Counted from the first letter of the stretch, positions 35,980 through 45,907 are shown. The stretch: 64,000 nt of DNA from Halapricum hydrolyticum (GCA_025517565.1 JAOPKD010000004.1:1-64000), one strand, 5' to 3'. A program made the numbers and translations. Notes: generated by a model from the sequence alone, not told the origin.

Positions 35980-36699
35980 TTATAGGCTATGCTCGACACG
36001 CCGGATGCGATCCGCCGTGACCGATTCCCCGGGCGCGTACTGCACGAGCGGCTCGCTCGATGGCCAGTCGAAGCCCTCCGCCGAGAACAGCGTGTTCTCC
36101 CGGATCGTCAGCTCCGCCGGCGCGACCGCCCAGCGATCGTGTGCGATCGTCCCCTCGTAGAGCGCGCCGTCGCCGGCGACGAAAAACCGGTAGTTCTCGA
36201 CCAGAAACGCCGCCAGCGAGCCGGGCTCGACCGGCTCTGCGGTCCCCTGGGGCTCGATCGTCGCGTCGAACGCCGCGGGCGCAATGCCGTCGTGGGTTCG
36301 ATAACTCCGATACCGTATCCCGCCGTCCCGTTCGGTGACCCGCATCTCCGCACGGTAGTACGGCAGTTTGAACAGCCAGCGGGCAACGGCGACGCTCAGG
36401 CGGTCGTCAGCGTCGAGGTTGTAGAAGTACACGCCCGTCTCGTCGCCGTGGCGGGCGTAGGTCCGGAGGTTGAGTTCCGGGAACGACCGACCGATCGGCG
36501 AGAACCGCGGACGGATGTCCTCCATGACGAACCCGACGATGCTCAGCCACGCCCGTCCGTCCGGGCCGGTATCGACCGCCAGCCCCTCGGGGAGCGTCGG
36601 CTCGATCACGTCCGGCTCGACCGGCCAGTGTGCGAACAGCGCGTCGCGCCAGCGCATCGAGAGCAGGTGTCGCGAGCCATGCCCGACCGTGTTCGACAT
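35980..36699 (-). CDS. DUF2071 (YqjF-like) protein
   Basis: The 239-aa protein has the DUF2071 signature: an N-terminal [20 protein letters not shown] and an inner [21 protein letters not shown]. The family folds like acetoacetate decarboxylase but lacks a proven reaction. It is a single gene 27 nt upstream of the PH-domain pair, on the same strand, so co-transcription is possible. Confidence 0.88.
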   Translation of the reverse strand: MSNTVGHGSRHLLSMRWRDALFAHWPVEPDVIEPTLPEGLAVDTGPDGRAWLSIVGFVMEDIRPRFSPIGRSFPELNLRTYARHGDETGVYFYNLDADDRLSVAVARWLFKLPYYRAEMRVTERDGGIRYRSYRTHDGIAPAAFDATIEPQGTAEPVEPGSLAAFLVENYRFFVAGDGALYEGTIAHDRWAVAPAELTIRENTLFSAEGFDWPSSEPLVQYAPGESVTADRIRRVEHSL

Positions 36700-36741
36700 A
36701 CCTCCCCTACGGGCTGGAGCGGCTTGTACGGCCGCTTGAGA

Positions 36742-37719
36742 TCACTCGTGGCCGGACACGGGAACCGGCTCGTAGGGCGCTTCGAGATACGCCTGCTCGC
36801 TGGCGGAGAGATCGATCTCCAGGGCTTCGACGGCGTCTTCGAGGTGTTCGACGCTGGTCGTGCCGACGATGGGCGCGTCGACGGCGTCCTGGTGGAGCAG
36901 CCAGGCCAGCGCGATCTGGGCCATCGTCACGCCTTTCTCGGCGGCGATCTCGGCCACGCGCTCGTTGATCTCCCGACCGCCGCCATCGAAGTACGGATGT
37001 CCGCGCGCGTGGTCGTCGGTCTGTCCGCGCGTCGTCACGTCGAACTCGTCGTGCGGGCGGGCGAGATACCCGCGCGCCAGCGGACTCCAGGGGATGACGC
37101 CGATGCCCTCGCGCTCACACAGGGGCAGCATCTCGCGTTCTTCCTCCCGGTACAGCAGATTGTAGTGGTTCTGCATCGTCTGGAACCGCTCCAGTCCGAG
37201 TCGGTCGCTCTCGTGCAGCGCGTCGGCGAACTGGTAGGCCCACATCGAGGAGGCCCCGACGTGGCGGACCCGGCCGCGACGGACGGCATCGTCCAGGGCC
37301 CGAAGCGTCGTCTCGATCGGCGTCCCTTCGTCCCAGCGATGGATCTGGTAGAGGTCGACGGTGTCCATCCCGAGCCGGTCCAGCGAGTTCGACAGCTCCT
37401 GCTCGATCGTCTTGCGGGACAGCCCCTGGGAGTTGGGGTTGTCGTCGTCCATCTGGAAGTACACCTTCGTGGCGACGACCTGCTCGTCGCGGTCGTAGTC
37501 GGCGAGGACGTTCCCGAGGATCCGTTCGCTCTCCCCGCGGGAGTACATGTTGGCGGTATCGAAGAAGTTGATCCCCAGGTCGATCGCTCGCTCGATGATC
37601 TCGCGGCTCTTCTCGTCGTCGAGCACCCACTCGCGCCACTCTGGCGTCCCGAAGCTCATACAGCCCAGCGCGATGCGGCTGACCTCGATCCCGGTCGAAC
37701 CCAGTGTCGTGTACTCCAT
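36742..37719 (-). CDS. Aldo/keto reductase
   Basis: The 325-aa TIM-barrel NADPH oxidoreductase shows the catalytic tetrad as D and Y in FFDTANMYSRGESE, K in ATKVYFQ and H in LYQIHRW. It begins MEYTTLGSTGIEVSRIALG as in the AKR11/12-like group (YajO/PdxI-type). It would reduce aldehydes or ketones or work in the reverse direction. The substrate is not predictable from neighbours. Confidence 0.92.
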   Translation of the reverse strand: MEYTTLGSTGIEVSRIALGCMSFGTPEWREWVLDDEKSREIIERAIDLGINFFDTANMYSRGESERILGNVLADYDRDEQVVATKVYFQMDDDNPNSQGLSRKTIEQELSNSLDRLGMDTVDLYQIHRWDEGTPIETTLRALDDAVRRGRVRHVGASSMWAYQFADALHESDRLGLERFQTMQNHYNLLYREEEREMLPLCEREGIGVIPWSPLARGYLARPHDEFDVTTRGQTDDHARGHPYFDGGGREINERVAEIAAEKGVTMAQIALAWLLHQDAVDAPIVGTTSVEHLEDAVEALEIDLSASEQAYLEAPYEPVPVSGHE

Positions 37720-37842
37720 ACCCGATACGGGACCGGCAGCGCGAAAAAACTCTCGGGGGGTCGGATTTCCCAGGAACCGGATTGATCGGAGGTCCGAGGA
37801 GGGGCGGACTCTGCCGGCCCGCTGGACCGCATTCCGTCTCGG

Positions 37843-39090
37843 TCACGATCGCTCGGCCGATCCGACGAGCACTGCCCCCCGAACGGACGGGTCCGGGCGG
37901 AACTTTCGAACCGTCGCGTGGCATTCGAGCGCCGTCCCGTCTCGGACTCCACTCATCTCGATGACGGCGTCCGCGACGCGCTCGGTCACCTGGCGGTTCG
38001 CCGGCTGGTTCTCGCCCTCGACGCAGTGTAGCACGGCGACGCCATCGGTTTCGAGCATGCGCTCTTTGAGCGTCTCCAGGAACTCGAGATACGCGTCCCG
38101 GTCGAGGGCTTCCAGCACGTCTGCGGGGTCGACGACGAGATTCGCACCCGAGGGCAGGTCAGCGAGCAGCTCGGTCGCGTCTTCGAGCGGATCCGCACCG
38201 ACGGTCCGCACTGCTGGGCTCCCGGTCGGCCCGCCGTCGGCAGACAGCGCCGCGCGGACGAGCCCCGCGGGCCGGTCGGTCGAGAGATACAACGTGCCAC
38301 GCGTGGTCGTCAGCCGGTGCAGAAGCGTTTCCGCGTGGCCGTCCGGCTCGCCGACCACGGCCGCGATCGACCCGGGCACGAGTCCGCCGTCGAGGCGGCG
38401 ATCGAGCGGCTCGACGCCGGTCGTCATCCGGGTGCCGGTCGGATCGATCGGCTCGGGCTCGTTCGGATCGACCGTGTGCAGTCGCTGTGCTGCCCTGTCG
38501 TATGCGGCGAGGGCGTCCTCGTCCGCCAGCGGGGTCGCCGACTCCGGCACCGTCGCGAGCACCGGGGCGTCGAGTCGCGTTTCGACCCCGTCCGGCGCGT
38601 CCGCTGTCATCGTCACGATCGCACCCGCGACGGGAACGCCCAGTCGATCCGCGAGTTCGACGGTCGTCTCGGCGTCCTCGAGACCCTGCCCGTCGTCGGT
38701 CGTGACGACCACGACCGCGTCGGCGGCGGTCAGCGGATCGGTGAGGTCCGGTCCCGTTCCGGACGGGCAGTCGATGAGGACCTGCGATCCGCCGTCGTCG
38801 AGATGTCCGAGCGTCCGCTGTACGTCGACCGACTCCGCCGGCTTCGGTCCGGGGAGGACGCTCACGCCCGGCAGTTCGGATATCGATTGTGCGACCGTTC
38901 CGGCGTCCGTGCCGTCGACGGACGCCAGCGTCGGTTCGCGGTCGACGCCAGCGGTCACGTGCAGGTCGGGCATCTGCCGGTCGGCGTCGATAGCGAGTGT
39001 CGGTGTCCCTGCGCGGGCGAACGCCCCGGCTAACCCGAGTGTCGTGGTCGTCTTTCCACAGCCACCTTTCGACCCGGCGATCGCGAGCAT
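37843..39090 (-). CDS. MinD/ParA-like ATPase fused to a degenerate RecA/KaiC-like domain
   Basis: The 415-aa protein begins with a deviant Walker A, AGSKGGCGKTTTT, and a MinD-type core (about 1-205, VLIDCPSGTGPD). From about residue 215 a second domain begins TTGVEPLDRRLDGGLVPGS, the entry motif of RecA/KaiC-like ATPases. Where its Walker A should be it reads VVGEPDGHAETLLH, without Gly-Lys-Thr/Ser. This half may therefore regulate or bind rather than hydrolyse ATP. ATG 39090 is chosen at the first residue of the ATPase fold. It follows lysC, 75 nt apart. Function might be in cell positioning or motility regulation. Confidence 0.78.
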   Translation of the reverse strand: MLAIAGSKGGCGKTTTTLGLAGAFARAGTPTLAIDADRQMPDLHVTAGVDREPTLASVDGTDAGTVAQSISELPGVSVLPGPKPAESVDVQRTLGHLDDGGSQVLIDCPSGTGPDLTDPLTAADAVVVVTTDDGQGLEDAETTVELADRLGVPVAGAIVTMTADAPDGVETRLDAPVLATVPESATPLADEDALAAYDRAAQRLHTVDPNEPEPIDPTGTRMTTGVEPLDRRLDGGLVPGSIAAVVGEPDGHAETLLHRLTTTRGTLYLSTDRPAGLVRAALSADGGPTGSPAVRTVGADPLEDATELLADLPSGANLVVDPADVLEALDRDAYLEFLETLKERMLETDGVAVLHCVEGENQPANRQVTERVADAVIEMSGVRDGTALECHATVRKFRPDPSVRGAVLVGSAERS

Positions 39091-39164
39091 ACTCGCGATG
39101 GCTGCGTCATCTGACTTGAATGTGCGTACGGAACGGGTCGACGTCGGCGGCCGACCCGACCGTC

Positions 39165-40343
39165 TCAAAACTCTTTCTGGACCAGCTGGAGCGCCTGTTC
39201 GCGGTCCTCCCAGGGGATGAACACCGACACCGACGTCGCGGAGGTGATGACGTCGTAGATGTCGATGTGTGCGTTCGCAATCGGGTCGATAATTCGCTTG
39301 ACGGAATCGCTTTCGTTGGGGAACTCCCCGCCGGTGACCCGGACGACGGCGACGTCTTCTTCGACAGTCACCGACGAGAGGGTCTCGTCCTCGACGACCT
39401 CGTCGTGCAGCAGTGCTTCGGCCTCGTCGGCGTCCTCGTCGGCGACGTAGAACGTAATCGAATCCATCCCTGAGGAGTTGGCGTCGATGTTGATCCCGGC
39501 GTCACCCAGGCAGGAGGCGAGGTCGCCCAGGATACCGGGGCTGTTGCGGATCGCACGGCCGGCGATCGTGACACAGGCCAGTTTCGTCTCTTCGAGGTCG
39601 ATCAGACTCTCGAACTGGCCCTCGATAGAGGTGCCGCCAGCCAGCAGGTCGTCGTGCTGGTAGTGGACGACCCGGACCGAGAGGTCGGCGTCCTTGTAGG
39701 ACAGCGCCGAGGGGGCGACGACCTCCGCGCCGCGGAACGAGAGGCTCTGGAGTTCGTCGACGGTGATCTCGCTGACGTTGCGTGCGCCCTCGACGACGCG
39801 CGGATCGCCGGTCATGACGCCCTCGACGTCGGTGACGATGATCACCTCGTCGGCGTCCATGTACTTGCCGAGCATCACGGCCGTCGTGTCGCTGCCGCCG
39901 CGACCGAGCGTCGTGACGTTGCCCTGGTGGTCCTCTGCGAGAAAGCCCGTGATGACCGGAACGACGTCGCCGAGTTGCCCGGCCAGGGCGTGTGCCCGAC
40001 GGGTCGTCTCCTCGATGTCGACCTCGCCGTGCTCGTCGGTGATGATCGGCCACTGGTCGCTGCCGGGCTCTAGAAAGATCGCTTCGACACCTCGGGCCGC
40101 AAGCGCCGCCTTGAGCATCCGGACGGACGTCCGCTCGCCCATCGAGACGATCTGTGCCTTGTCGCCCTCGTCGGCGTCGAACTCGATCTCGTCGAGGAGT
40201 TCGTCGGTCGTGTTCCCCATCGCCGAGGCGACCACGGCAATCTCGTGGCCCTGTTCGACCGCTTTGGCGATCGAATCCGCCGCTCGATTGATTCGCTCGC
40301 CGTTCCCGAGGCTGGTTCCGCCGAACTTCGTGACTACGCGCAT
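39165..40343 (-). CDS. lysC: Aspartate kinase
   Basis: The 392-aa enzyme phosphorylates aspartate for lysine, threonine and methionine synthesis. The kinase domain begins MRVVTKFGGTSLGNGERI and includes GRGGSDTTAVMLG. Two ACT domains occupy about residues 255-392 (SPGILGDLASCLGDAGINID) and probably give feedback control. ATG 40343 is the family start; the in-frame codons before it are not conserved. It is divergent from the GNAT-like gene. Confidence 0.96.
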   Translation of the reverse strand: MRVVTKFGGTSLGNGERINRAADSIAKAVEQGHEIAVVASAMGNTTDELLDEIEFDADEGDKAQIVSMGERTSVRMLKAALAARGVEAIFLEPGSDQWPIITDEHGEVDIEETTRRAHALAGQLGDVVPVITGFLAEDHQGNVTTLGRGGSDTTAVMLGKYMDADEVIIVTDVEGVMTGDPRVVEGARNVSEITVDELQSLSFRGAEVVAPSALSYKDADLSVRVVHYQHDDLLAGGTSIEGQFESLIDLEETKLACVTIAGRAIRNSPGILGDLASCLGDAGINIDANSSGMDSITFYVADEDADEAEALLHDEVVEDETLSSVTVEEDVAVVRVTGGEFPNESDSVKRIIDPIANAHIDIYDVITSATSVSVFIPWEDREQALQLVQKEF

Positions 40344-40477
40344 GCTACCACCTGTGCCCTGTGTGCGTGACTCATTACCCCGCCATATCCCGCCGCGGGG
40401 AATAACTGTGTTCATTCGCGTCTGGCGGAATCAGATCTCGACCGCCACCGGCCTGTGGTATATGCTGACAGCCGACA

Positions 40478-40486
40478 GTATAAGTA
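40478..40486 (+). promoter_or_regulatory. TATA-like box of the GNAT-like gene
   Basis: AGTATAAGT ends 23 nt before ATG 40509, consistent with a leaderless transcript. Confidence 0.5.
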
Positions 40487-40508
40487 CGAGGCGACCAACG
40501 GCACAGAC

Positions 40509-40895
40509 ATGGAGGTTCGCGACGCCGTCGAGTCCGACGCCGGACGGCTGGCCGAGCTGACTGACGCTCCGGGCGACGTCATGCGCAACCTGATTCACGA
40601 CCGCACGGTTCGTGTCGCGGAGAACGACGACGAGATCGTCGGCTTCGTGAGCTTCGATGCCCGCGAGCGGACCGTCCACGTCACCCAGATCGAGGGATCG
40701 TCCGAGGCCTGCACGCAACTGCTCGACGAGCCGATGGGCTTTGCCGCGGGCGAGAACATGGCCGTCGAACTGCTCGTACCCGAATCGAACGACACGGTTC
40801 GTCGAGCAGTCGAAGGGGCGGGCTTCGAGCGTGACGGCACCGGGCCGACTTTCGACGGCACGCCCACAGTCCGGTTCCGGTATGAACCGTCGTAG
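40509..40895 (+). CDS. GNAT-like N-acetyltransferase
   Basis: A 128-aa protein starting MEVRDAVESDAGRLAELTDA, the usual first strand-helix of GNAT acetyltransferases. A central VRVAENDDEIVGFVSFDA strand pair and late helix DTVRRAVEGAGFERDGTG follow. The acetyl-CoA pyrophosphate loop is not clearly conserved, so catalytic activity is uncertain. The substrate is unknown. Confidence 0.68.
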   Translation: MEVRDAVESDAGRLAELTDAPGDVMRNLIHDRTVRVAENDDEIVGFVSFDARERTVHVTQIEGSSEACTQLLDEPMGFAAGENMAVELLVPESNDTVRRAVEGAGFERDGTGPTFDGTPTVRFRYEPS

Positions 40896-40922
40896 GTAGG
40901 CCGACGCGACCTGCCGCGGCCA

Positions 40923-43652
40923 CTATCGCCGGAGTCGACCCAGCAGCTCGTAATCGTGATCGGGGGTGTACGCCCGGAACAGCAGGCTGTTGGTCAGCAC
41001 CGAGACGCTGGAGAAGGCCATCGCCGCGGCCGCCAGCACTGGCTGGAGCAACCCGAGCGACGCCAGCGGGATCATCAGCGTGTTGTATCCCAGCGCCCAC
41101 AGCAGGTTCTGCTTGATCTTCTGGAGCGTCGCGTCGGAGACGCGAATGGCTTTCAACACGTCCATCGGATCGTCGCGCATCAGCGTCACGTCGGCCGCTT
41201 CGATGGCCACGTCGGTCCCCGAGCCGATCGCCGTCCCGACGTACGCGACGGCGAGCGCCGGCGCGTCGTTGACGCCATCCCCGACCATCATCGCCTGTCG
41301 ACCCTCCGCCTGGATCGCCTCGACGGCGTCCGATTTGTCCTCGGGCAGGACCTCCGCCCGAACGTTGTCGGCGTCGATCCCGACCTGCTCGGCGACCGCC
41401 CGCGCGGTCCGCTCGTTGTCGCCGGTGATCATCATCACGTCGATACCGCGCTTTCGAAGGGCGCTCACCGCGTCTTTCGCGCTCGGTTTGACCGTGTCGG
41501 CGTCGGCGACGACGCCGATGAGTTCTCCTTCCGCTCGCGGCTCGCCGCCGGCTTCTCGCGGGCCTTGCCCGCTCGAATGGTCCGCGGAGCTCCGCTCCGC
41601 GCCACTCGCCTCGCGGTTCTCGCTTCGCTCCGAACCGCGCAACGCGACCAGCATCGCGGTCTTGCCCTCGTTTTCGAGGCGTTCCATCGTGTCGGCGGCC
41701 GGCGCGGGGTCGATGCCGTTGTCGGCCAGCAGTTTCCGATTGCCGACCAGCACTTCGCGACCGTCGACGGTCGCTCGGATCCCGTGGCCCGGAACGTTCT
41801 CGAACTCGTCCGGCTCGTCGACCTCGATGCCGCGCTCGCGTGCGCCCTCGACGATCGCCTGTGCGAGGGGGTGTTCGCTGGCGCTCTCGGCGGTCGCCGC
41901 CAGCCGGAGCAACTCGTCTTCGTCGAGACGGTCGCGCGCCTGCAGGGCGCCACCGTCGGCCGCTGGTTCGTTCCCTTCACTGCTCGTGGCTGTCGGCTCG
42001 CCGCCGTCGGCGACCGCGTCGAACGCGATCACGTCGGTCAGTTCCATCTCGCCTTCGGTGAGCGTCCCGGTCTTGTCGAAGACGACCGTGTCGACGTCCT
42101 TGGCGCGCTCGAGGACGTCACCGCCCTTGAACAGGACGCCGTTTCTGGCACCGATCGCCGTGCCGACCATCGTCGCCGCGGGCGTCGCCAGCCCCAGCGC
42201 GCAGGGACAGGCGATCAGCACGGACGATGCGAACACGATGACGGCGAACTCGAAAATCGAGACGCCACCGCCGGCGACGCCCGGCCCGCCGGCGACCAGT
42301 CCCCACAGCGGCAGCGAGTCGACGAACCCGGCCAGCGCTTCGGGGAACAGGAACCAGACCGTCCCCCACAGCAAGGCGTTCGCGATGACCGCGGGCACGA
42401 AGTACGCCGAGATGCGGTCGGCCAGGTTCTGGATCTCCGGCTGGCGCGACTGGGCCTCCTTGACCGTCTGGACGATCTGCTGGAGCGCCGTGTCGGCCCC
42501 GACTTTCGTCGCCTGCACGGTGAGGACACCGTTCTCGTTGATCGTCGACCCGACGACCTCGTCGCCCTCGCTCTTCTCGACGGGGACGCTCTCGCCGGTG
42601 ACCATCGACTCGTCGACGGCGCTCTGCCCGTCGACGACGACGCCGTCGGTCGGGACCCGCTCGCCCGGCCGGACCTTCATCAGATCGCCGACCTCGACGT
42701 CCTCCAGGGGGACCTCCCGTTCGGTCCCGTCGCCGGCAATGATCGTCGCCGTTTCGGCTTCCATCTCCAGCAACTTCCGCAGCGCGTCGCTGGCCTGCCC
42801 CTTCGAGCGGGCTTCGAGGTAGTTGCCCAGCGTGATGAACACCAGGATGAACGCCGCCGTGTCGAAGTAGAGACCGCCCGCGATCAGGCCCGTCAAGGCG
42901 GCGACAGAGTAGAGATACGCCGTCGAAGAGCCCAGCGCGATCAACACGTCCATGTTGGCCCGGCCGTTGGTCACGAGCGCCTTGTAGGAATTCTTGTAGA
43001 ACTGCCAGCCGAGTGCGACCTGGACTGGCGTCGCCAGCAGGAACTCGACCCACCCGAACTCCACGCCGAGGACCGTCTCCGGAAAGACGCTTCCGCCCAG
43101 GAGGAACCGGTCGACCATGAACAGCAGGAACGGTGTCGACAGCGCCGCCCCAAACAGCGTGAGTCGCAACTGGCGGCTGATTTCGGCTTCCCGGGCGGCG
43201 TCGCGGGCGTCCGTGGACTCGTCGTCGACTTGCTCGCGCACGGGCTCGTAACCGGCTTCCTCGATCGCGTCGTACAGGTCCTCGCGGCTCGCCTCGGCCG
43301 GGTTGTAGGTCACCTGCGCCTCGTCGGTCGCGTAGTTGACCTCCGCACTGAGGACGCCCGGTGTCTCCTCCAGGGCGGTGGCGTTGGCCTGTGCGCAGTT
43401 GGCACAGGACATGTCGGCGATGCCGATCGTCATCGTCTCCGAGACCACACCGTAGCCGGCCTCCTCGATCGCGTCGTAGATCTCGGCAAGCGACACGCGC
43501 TCGGGATCGTAGGTCACCGACCCCTCGTCGGTCGCGAAGTTGACGTTCGCCGTTTCCACGCCCTCGAGCGATTCCAGGGCGTCCTGTACCGTGCCCGAAC
43601 AGTTGGCACAGGACATCCCCGTGATGTCGAGGTGTGACGTTCGCGTACTCAT
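40923..43652 (-). CDS. copA: Copper-exporting P1B-type ATPase
   Basis: The 909-aa pump expels Cu+ using ATP. Two N-terminal heavy-metal domains have GMSCANC (about residue 13) and DMSCANC (about 82). The membrane CPC motif is [13 protein letters not shown], the phosphorylation site is [11 protein letters not shown], and the hinge is [11 protein letters not shown]. About residues 671-707 are an extra Gly/Ser/Glu-rich loop encoded by three back-to-back palindromes, probably a repeat inserted in frame. Downstream on the other side lie the Lrp-TRASH regulator and copZ, so this is a copper-homeostasis module. Confidence 0.96.
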   Translation of the reverse strand: MSTRTSHLDITGMSCANCSGTVQDALESLEGVETANVNFATDEGSVTYDPERVSLAEIYDAIEEAGYGVVSETMTIGIADMSCANCAQANATALEETPGVLSAEVNYATDEAQVTYNPAEASREDLYDAIEEAGYEPVREQVDDESTDARDAAREAEISRQLRLTLFGAALSTPFLLFMVDRFLLGGSVFPETVLGVEFGWVEFLLATPVQVALGWQFYKNSYKALVTNGRANMDVLIALGSSTAYLYSVAALTGLIAGGLYFDTAAFILVFITLGNYLEARSKGQASDALRKLLEMEAETATIIAGDGTEREVPLEDVEVGDLMKVRPGERVPTDGVVVDGQSAVDESMVTGESVPVEKSEGDEVVGSTINENGVLTVQATKVGADTALQQIVQTVKEAQSRQPEIQNLADRISAYFVPAVIANALLWGTVWFLFPEALAGFVDSLPLWGLVAGGPGVAGGGVSIFEFAVIVFASSVLIACPCALGLATPAATMVGTAIGARNGVLFKGGDVLERAKDVDTVVFDKTGTLTEGEMELTDVIAFDAVADGGEPTATSSEGNEPAADGGALQARDRLDEDELLRLAATAESASEHPLAQAIVEGARERGIEVDEPDEFENVPGHGIRATVDGREVLVGNRKLLADNGIDPAPAADTMERLENEGKTAMLVALRGSERSENREASGAERSSADHSSGQGPREAGGEPRAEGELIGVVADADTVKPSAKDAVSALRKRGIDVMMITGDNERTARAVAEQVGIDADNVRAEVLPEDKSDAVEAIQAEGRQAMMVGDGVNDAPALAVAYVGTAIGSGTDVAIEAADVTLMRDDPMDVLKAIRVSDATLQKIKQNLLWALGYNTLMIPLASLGLLQPVLAAAAMAFSSVSVLTNSLLFRAYTPDHDYELLGRLRR
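41530..41640. repeat. Palindrome cluster inserted within copA
   Basis: Three hairpin-forming sequences stand in a row: GCGGGC-CTT-GCCCGC, the perfect palindrome GCGGAGCTCCGC (41584-41595) and arms CGCGGTTC / GAACCGCG (41612-41639). They encode a low-complexity loop absent from typical CopA proteins. The reading frame is kept. Confidence 0.65.
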
Positions 43653-43763
43653 TGGTGTCTGTACGTACGGGCCCCTCGCTTAGGCAGTTTGCTGCTTCGA
43701 GACCCCGCTTTCCAGGCCTGCTCTGCTTTCGATTCCAAAACTGCGCCTGTCCACTTCGAGCTG

Positions 43764-43824
43764 CCGGTACTACGCGCCCTGTTCGGGTTACCGGTACTAC
43801 GCGCCCTGTTCGAGCTGCCGGTAT
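43764..43824. repeat. 27-bp tandem duplication over the 3' end of the Lrp-TRASH gene
   Basis: CCGGTACTACGCGCCCTGTT recurs at 43764 and 43791, and its beginning again at 43818, giving a 27-bp period. The unit includes the last eight codons and TAG stop of the regulator gene, so the stop is present twice more downstream. The array lies just before the start of copA. Confidence 0.9.
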
Positions 43825-44378
43825 CGGCTCTCGAAACGATCGAGACAGGACGGACAGCAGAAGTGATAGACGTCGCCGTCGATCCGGGTCGTTTCGCCTT
43901 CGGCATCGACCGTGTTTCCGCACTCGGCGCAGGTGAGTGCGAACTCCAGCCCGTCGATCGACGGCGTCCATTCGGCCTCCTCGATCAGCGTGACGCTGTA
44001 GGTGGCCGCCGTGCCGTCCAGCAGCGATTCGATCCACGTGCGGACGTTTCGGGCCTCCGCGCGGGCGTAGAACCAGATCTCGCCTTCGGCGGTGACGAAC
44101 ACGTGCTCGACCGGATCGGCTTCGCGTAACCGATTCCGGATCCGGTCGATCGCCTCCGTTTCGAGTCGAATCAACACCGGCACCCCGGCTCGCAACTCCG
44201 AGCGGTCGACGTCGATCGTGAAGTTCCGGATGATCCCCGCCTCCTGTAGCCGCGTGACGCGGTCGGAGACCGCCGGCCCGGACAGGCCGACTGCCTCGCC
44301 GATCTCGCTGTAGGGCCGACGGGCGTTCTCCGCGAGCAACGACAGGATCTCCAGGTCCGTCTCGTCCAGTTCGCGCAT
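43797..44378 (-). CDS. Lrp/AsnC-type copper regulator with TRASH domain
   Basis: The 193-aa protein has an Lrp-type helix-turn-helix (residues 1-60, ELDETDLEILSLLAENARR), a RAM-like ligand domain (about 65-140) and a C-terminal TRASH metal-binding domain with CAECGN and FCCPSCLDRFES. In Halobacterium a regulator of this architecture (VNG1179C) controls the copper P-type ATPase. Its place between copA and copZ supports the same role here. ATG 44378 is the family start. The 3' end carries a 27-bp tandem duplication. Confidence 0.92.
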   Translation of the reverse strand: MRELDETDLEILSLLAENARRPYSEIGEAVGLSGPAVSDRVTRLQEAGIIRNFTIDVDRSELRAGVPVLIRLETEAIDRIRNRLREADPVEHVFVTAEGEIWFYARAEARNVRTWIESLLDGTAATYSVTLIEEAEWTPSIDGLEFALTCAECGNTVDAEGETTRIDGDVYHFCCPSCLDRFESRYRQLEQGA

Positions 44379-44508
44379 ACGATCACGTATGCCCTTCGGA
44401 CGGTAGTATCTGCCGCCCGTGACTTTCGATCCGTAACTGTCCGGAGCTTGTAGCCTTCGACTCCAAGCAGCAATCGAAAAAGACGGGCAACCCCTATATC
44501 CGAACGCA

Positions 44509-44706
44509 ATGAGTCTGACACTCACCGTCGAGGGGATGAGCTGTGAACACTGCGAACAGGCGGTCGTCGAGGCGCTCGAAGCCGTCGAGGGCGTCACGGG
44601 AGCGTCGGCCGACCACGAAGCAGGCGTCGCCGAGATCGACGGCGCTGCCGACACCGCTGCGCTCGTCGATGCGGTCGAAGACGCCGGATACGAGGCCTCA
44701 GCGTAA
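44509..44706 (+). CDS. copZ: CopZ-like copper chaperone
   Basis: The 65-aa protein is a single heavy-metal-associated domain, with GMSCEHC binding Cu+ and the closing ALVDAVEDAGYEA. It would deliver copper to the CopA pump or buffer it in the cytoplasm. It is divergent from the Lrp-TRASH regulator, and the 130-bp region between them probably holds the regulator's binding site. The start ATG follows a CCTATATCC stretch. Confidence 0.93.
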   Translation: MSLTLTVEGMSCEHCEQAVVEALEAVEGVTGASADHEAGVAEIDGAADTAALVDAVEDAGYEASA

Positions 44707-44744
44707 CGATCTACTTCTTGCTGTCCGTGCTCGACGGCCCTTTC

Positions 44745-45041
44745 TTACTCTTCGGTAGCCGCTGGACTGGGCCGATCAGCTGGACTGGGTCGGTCGACCG
44801 GAACAGGCAGCGACGCGAGCGCGAGGAGAACCGCGAGCGCGAACAGCGTGATCAGCACCGACTGTAGCAACACCAGCGTGAGCACGACGGCACCGACGAT
44901 CAGCACCGCCGTCAGCAACCGCATCGCGTACACCGGGACAAAGAGCAACAGCGCCGCGGTGCCGGCGACGCCGCTCCCCGCGACGATCGATCGCGTGAGT
45001 ACGTCGACGACGACGGACAGCGCTGGACCCTGAACGATCAT
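44745..45041 (-). CDS. Small membrane protein of unknown function
   Basis: The 98-aa protein has three predicted helices (about 8-35, 38-58, 60-82) and a Pro/Ser-rich tail with the short repeat DRPSPAD-RPSPA. A clear TATA box (TTATAAAA, 45062-45070) stands right before ATG 45041, so expression as a leaderless message is likely. Family unknown. Confidence 0.6.
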   Translation of the reverse strand: MIVQGPALSVVVDVLTRSIVAGSGVAGTAALLLFVPVYAMRLLTAVLIVGAVVLTLVLLQSVLITLFALAVLLALASLPVPVDRPSPADRPSPAATEE

Positions 45042-45137
45042 GGCGTGCGACTCGCTAGCGTTTTATAATTATTATTAAGGGGGAATAAAGCTAACGGGCG
45101 ACCGTTGCGCCGCGCAGGCGGTCGTCTGCCGGCAGTA

Positions 45138-45794
45138 TCACTCCGACTGCTCGGTGTCCGGGAGCGCGTTCCGGACGCTCTCGCCCGGGTACCGTCGCAG
45201 GTCGTCGCCGCTCAGCTCCGCGTAGTAGCGCGATTTCGTCTCCTCGTCGCCGTCGGCCCAGTCGCTGCCCATGTACGCCAGCACGTCCGCGTCGTCCAGC
45301 GACAACACGCGCCCGTCGAGTCCGCCGCGGGTCACGTGGGCCGTCTCGACCTCGGCGAAGTAGTAGGTACAGTTCTCGAAGGTGAACGAATCCAGAACAG
45401 AACATTCGATGTTGCCGACTGCGTCCGCGAGCAATGGCACGTCGACGTGCTTGCCGGGAACGGTATCGAGATCGAGATACTCGAGCTTGTCGACATCTCG
45501 GCCACTGACCTGTCCCGCGACTGCGACCGCATCGATCATTCCGGTGGAGGGTGCCGCCAGTACGAACTCGCCGCTTTGCTCGATAATCTCGTGGGTGTGG
45601 GTCTTGTGGCTGACTGCCAGTTGATAGCGCAGCGGATTGTATCCGGCAAGCATCCACCACGACGCAGTCATGAGATTCGGCCCCGTCTCCGGGCTGTTGG
45701 TCACGACCAGCGAGACGACTTTCGGCTTGAACAGCGATTTCGAATCGTGTGCGGATATCTCCTCGAACGCTTCGGACCGATCGAGCGACTCCAT
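45138..45794 (-). CDS. Flavin reductase-like FMN-binding protein
   Basis: The 218-aa protein has the flavin reductase (FMN-binding split barrel) fold: KVVSLVVTNSPETGPNLMTASWW at the FMN site, SHKTHTHEIIEQSGEFVLAAP in the middle. Members reduce FMN with NAD(P)H or act as flavoprotein oxidoreductases. It stands just upstream of, and divergent from, the exported ferredoxin gene, so a redox connection is possible but not shown. Confidence 0.85.
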   Translation of the reverse strand: MESLDRSEAFEEISAHDSKSLFKPKVVSLVVTNSPETGPNLMTASWWMLAGYNPLRYQLAVSHKTHTHEIIEQSGEFVLAAPSTGMIDAVAVAGQVSGRDVDKLEYLDLDTVPGKHVDVPLLADAVGNIECSVLDSFTFENCTYYFAEVETAHVTRGGLDGRVLSLDDADVLAYMGSDWADGDEETKSRYYAELSGDDLRRYPGESVRNALPDTEQSE

Positions 45795-45862
45795 ATCCGG
45801 AGATGTGCGCGACCGAACCTAATCCTGTTGTCGTCGGCAACGGCCACGCTGTCCATGCCGTC

Positions 45863-45888
45863 GGTATTTAAATAGCTGTATATTCAAT
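45863..45888 (+). promoter_or_regulatory. Shared promoter element, copy 1 (ferredoxin lipoprotein)
   Basis: GGTATTTAAATAGCTGTATA then TTCAAT. It contains an obvious TATA box (TATTTAAATA) followed by AGCTGTA. A closely similar 26-mer occurs before nrfD at 46931, matching at about 20 positions. The start codon follows at 45908. Confidence 0.65.
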
Positions 45889-45907
45889 CCCAATCCGGAT
45901 CCGAGGG

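Noticed and set aside
40956-43637. Very long open frame antisense to copA
   Set aside because: It mirrors the codons of a clear P-type ATPase. GC-rich third positions remove stops on the opposite strand. Arginine/aspartate-rich translation has no motif.
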